Shown piece by piece: positions 61,465-64,000 of a DNA stretch of 64,000 nt. The DNA lies in assembly GCF_019084545.1 (NCBI RefSeq), contig NZ_JAHREP010000026.1, positions 1 to 64,000 of the forward strand, written 5' to 3'. The notes under the pieces are model-generated. The model did no database searches. It had not been told where the DNA came from and saw nothing but the letters and a program-made list of their open reading frames with translations. Each line of letters begins with the position of its first letter. Within the stretch, counting starts at the first letter, position 1. The translations under genes were made by a program, and so were the position numbers. This DNA comes from Marinobacterium ramblicola. GTDB taxonomy: Bacteria; Pseudomonadota; Gammaproteobacteria; Pseudomonadales; Balneatricaceae.

Positions 61465-62763
61465 ATGTCGAATGAGAAGCCGTTGAACTATTTTGGCCTG
61501 CGCCAGGCACTGTTGGCGATCGAGCGCGGCGAGTGCTCGGCCCTGGATATTATCGAGCGCTGTTTTGACCGCATCGACGCCCGCGAAGCCCAGGTGGGAG
61601 CCTGGCAACACCGGCTGGGTCGGGACGCCTATCTGCAGCAGTATGATCAGCATCAGGCGTTCTACCGGCAGAGCCCGTTGCAGGGGTTACCGCTTGGGAT
61701 CAAGGACATCATCGATACCGCCGAGATGCCCACCGAGATGGGCTCACCCATCCACCGGGGGCGGCAACCGGTGGACGATGCCAGCTGTGTCGCCCTGTTG
61801 AAGGCGGCGGGCGGCATCCTGCTGGGCAAGACGGTGACCACCGAGTTTGCTTACTTCAAGCCGGGCAAGACCGCCAATCCGCGCGATCTTCAGCGCACCC
61901 CCGGTGGCTCGTCGAGCGGCTCCGCAGCGGCGGTGGCCGATGCCATGGTGCCGATCGCATTGGGCTCACAGACCGCCGCCTCGGTGATCCGTCCCGCCGC
62001 CTACTGCGGAGCGGTGGGCTATGTCGGCAGCCGTGGCGAGTTCTCTTTGCGCGGGGTGCAGCCGCTGGCGCAGTCGCTGGATTCGCTGGGCCTGATGGCG
62101 CGCCGGGTCGAGGATATCGAGCTGGTGCGGGCGCTGTTGCTGCGTCAGTCGCAGCCGCTGCAGCTGGCCGATGCACGGAAACCGAAGCGGGTACTGATCT
62201 GCCCCGGTGAACGGATCGGCGATACCGACCCGGCGATGCAGACGGCGATCGAGCGGGTCGGCACGCTGCTTGAGGCCCAGGGCGTGGCGACAGTTCTATT
62301 CGACGACGAGGTGCTGCTGAAGCGGCTGGTCGAGCATCACCAGGTGATCATGGCCTATGAGGTGGCACGCAATCTGGTTCATGAATCCCAGCATCTCGAT
62401 GCATTAAGTGAGCCGTTGCGCGAGCTGATCGGACTAGGGCTGGCAACGGAACGTGACCTGTACCTGGGGTCGCTGCGCGCCGCGGCCGATACCTGCACGG
62501 CGTTGTGGGCGCGCTACACGGAGGTGGATGCGATCCTGGCCCCGGCCGCACCCGGCGTGGCCCCGCTTGGCCGGGGCAAGACCGGGGCGCCGCATATGAG
62601 CCGACCCTGGCAGGCGATGGGACTTCCGGTGGTTAGCCTGCCGGGACTGGTCGATGAGCAGGCGCTGCCACTCGGGATTCAACTGATCGGACGCCCGCAT
62701 AGTGACAGTGATCTATTGTCTACTGCCCGCTGGCTTGAGGGTTGTATCGCGGAGCGAGACTAG
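61465..62763 (+). CDS. iacH: Amidase-signature hydrolase IacH
   Basis: 432 residues. Catalytic lysine in LGIKDIIDT, cis-serine loop TPGGSSSGSAAAVADAM and nucleophile serine in GSQTAASVIRPAAYCG. In iac clusters IacH is an amidase needed late in the route (removal of the amide formed from the indole ring nitrogen is one proposal). ATG 61465 follows GGAAAG; the frame extends to GTG 61447, overlapping iacG. The stop shares CTAG with the convergent sensor-kinase stop, so there is no intergenic space. Confidence 0.88.
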   Translation: MSNEKPLNYFGLRQALLAIERGECSALDIIERCFDRIDAREAQVGAWQHRLGRDAYLQQYDQHQAFYRQSPLQGLPLGIKDIIDTAEMPTEMGSPIHRGRQPVDDASCVALLKAAGGILLGKTVTTEFAYFKPGKTANPRDLQRTPGGSSSGSAAAVADAMVPIALGSQTAASVIRPAAYCGAVGYVGSRGEFSLRGVQPLAQSLDSLGLMARRVEDIELVRALLLRQSQPLQLADARKPKRVLICPGERIGDTDPAMQTAIERVGTLLEAQGVATVLFDDEVLLKRLVEHHQVIMAYEVARNLVHESQHLDALSEPLRELIGLGLATERDLYLGSLRAAADTCTALWARYTEVDAILAPAAPGVAPLGRGKTGAPHMSRPWQAMGLPVVSLPGLVDEQALPLGIQLIGRPHSDSDLLSTARWLEGCIAERD

Positions 62764-64000
62764 CCATCCGGCTGGATCACTGTCTCCGCATCGCTGAAGC
62801 TGGCCAGGGCGCTCAGGCTGTCGCGCCATAGTTGCTTGAGCCGGTCGAGCTGCTGTTGATCGATCATCCCCTCAGACTCGAAGCGACGGCACTCCTGGGC
62901 CAGTTGCTGCAGGCCAAAATTGGCACAGGCACCGGCCAGCTTATGCAGCAGGGCGGCCTGCTGAGCGGCCTCGGCGTCTGCCAGCTCCCGCAGCAGCGCC
63001 TCGCACTGGTTCTGCATCGTCTCGATCAACTGCTGCATCCGCTTCGAGCCCAGCATGTGCCGGTGCTGGGTCAGCAGGGAGCGGTTCAGCAGTTGGCCGG
63101 TGTCGTGCGGAGTGCTCTCCGGGAGCGCCTTGTGGCTGCCGCTGCTCAGCGAGCGCACGACCTGTTCAAGCTCTTCAAACTTTAACGGTTTACTGACCAC
63201 GGTAGCGATCCCCGCATCCTGACAGCGGCGGATCTCCGGACCGGTGACGGCGGCTGTCAGCGCCGCCACGGGCACGCGCGCCTTGGCCGGATTGCGGTGG
63301 GCACGCATGCGCCGGGTGGTCTCCAGACCATCCATATCGGGCAGATGGATATCCATCAGGATCAGATCGTAGTCGTTGTCGTTGTGCATCGACAGCGCAG
63401 TGTAGCCGTCGTCGGCGATGTCGACCCGGTGACCCTCCGCCTGTAGCAGGCTGGCCGTCACCTCTTGGTTGATCGGCGTGTCCTCCACCAGCAGGATATT
63501 CAGTTGCCGTTTTTCGCTGGCCGGCATCGGCTGAGCCGGCTCGGTCGGCGCGTCGGTGGACTGGGCGGCGCCATAGGGCAGCTCCACCCAGAACAGGGAG
63601 CCCTGGCCGGGGTGACTCTGGAAGCCGATTCGGCCATCCTGCTGCTCCACCAGTTTGCGGCAGATCGACAGGCCCAGACCGGTGCCGCCATAACGCCGGG
63701 TGATCGAGCTGTCGGCCTGGCTGAAGTGCTGGAAGATCCGATCGTGAGCCTCGACTGGAATGCCGATGCCGCTGTCCTCCACCTCGAAGCGGATCAGGTG
63801 AGCCGAACCCGGGTGGGCGAGGGGGCGTGCCTTGAGCACCACGTAGCCCTCGTCGGTGAACTTCAGCGCATTGGTGCACAGGTTCATCAGCACCTGGTTC
63901 AGGGCGCGGGCGTCGCCATGCACCCGCTCCGGCAGTGCCGGGTCGAGACGCAAGATCAGGTCGATCTGTTTCTCCCGTGCCATCGGTGTGAGCAGGGTTC
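62760..64000 (-). CDS. Hybrid sensor kinase, C-terminal part (ATPase, receiver, Hpt)
   Basis: Frame is open to the window edge; the N-terminus lies beyond base 64000. In order: histidine-kinase ATPase domain with NALKFTDEG (N-box), VEDSGIGIP (G1) and GGTGLGLSI (G2); a receiver with LLVEDTPIN and the phospho-acceptor aspartate in LILMDIHLPDMDG; then a C-terminal Hpt-like helical domain with the likely histidine in LLHKLAGACANFG. BarA-type phosphorelay architecture. The input is unknown. The stop overlaps that of iacH on the other strand. Confidence 0.9.
   Translation of the reverse strand, partial: TLLTPMAREKQIDLILRLDPALPERVHGDARALNQVLMNLCTNALKFTDEGYVVLKARPLAHPGSAHLIRFEVEDSGIGIPVEAHDRIFQHFSQADSSITRRYGGTGLGLSICRKLVEQQDGRIGFQSHPGQGSLFWVELPYGAAQSTDAPTEPAQPMPASEKRQLNILLVEDTPINQEVTASLLQAEGHRVDIADDGYTALSMHNDNDYDLILMDIHLPDMDGLETTRRMRAHRNPAKARVPVAALTAAVTGPEIRRCQDAGIATVVSKPLKFEELEQVVRSLSSGSHKALPESTPHDTGQLLNRSLLTQHRHMLGSKRMQQLIETMQNQCEALLRELADAEAAQQAALLHKLAGACANFGLQQLAQECRRFESEGMIDQQQLDRLKQLWRDSLSALASFSDAETVIQPDG

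Noticed and set aside
1-64000. tRNA, rRNA, CRISPR arrays, insertion sequences or prophage
   Set aside because: No cloverleaf-like units, regular spaced repeats, transposase or integrase reading frames were seen anywhere in the window.

Overview
The window comes from a GC-rich gammaproteobacterium. A very large NAD-dependent glutamate dehydrogenase, the glutaminase, the EAL phosphodiesterase, TRAP and tripartite tricarboxylate transporters, and a high density of aromatic-catabolic genes suggest a marine or rhizosphere Oceanospirillales/Pseudomonadales-type generalist. That placement is inference; no rRNA or tRNA gene was seen to anchor it.

Layout. 0-8 kb: end of an amino-acid ABC transporter ATPase, glutamate dehydrogenase, glutaminase and an EAL protein (core nitrogen metabolism and signalling). 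8-10 kb: hpaD with its MarR repressor hpaR and palindromic operators. 10-18 kb: LysR regulator, a decayed nitroreductase, a DsbA-like protein, RarD, an AraC regulator, a MetA-type outer-membrane protein, an MFS transporter and an amidase. 18-25.5 kb: TRAP transporter, divergent porin, aldehyde dehydrogenase and class III aminotransferase.

25.7-40.5 kb: a long catabolic block. It starts with a ThDP decarboxylase, aldehyde dehydrogenase and SDR. Then come a cytosolic seven-bladed Asp-box propeller, a one-domain VOC protein, a DUF1185-type protein, an alpha/beta hydrolase and an MhpA-like flavin hydroxylase, followed by a GabD-like dehydrogenase, a hydratase and a CMD-family protein. A second copy of the propeller, VOC and hydroxylase genes follows. 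I could not match this to a named pathway and regard it as the best candidate for an undescribed system. 40.6-43.6 kb is an AT-rich insert (LuxR-type regulator, NTF2-like protein, FAD oxidoreductase). 43.7-49.6 kb holds an IclR regulator, a FUSC-type membrane protein, a universal stress protein and TctCBA. Copies of a palindrome near TCTCATnnnATGAGA lie before the long operon, before the second cassette, and on both sides of the divergent FUSC/USP region, suggesting one IclR regulon.

49.7-62.8 kb: an indole-3-acetate (iac) catabolic cluster in the order iacR, then A-B-I-C-D-E-F, a TRAP transporter, xylE (catechol 2,3-dioxygenase), iacG and iacH. It takes up an acid, converts indole-3-acetate to catechol and cleaves catechol by the meta route. 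Two near-identical 18-bp palindromic sites flank the iacR-iacA intergenic region. The last 1.2 kb is the C-terminal part of a hybrid sensor kinase.
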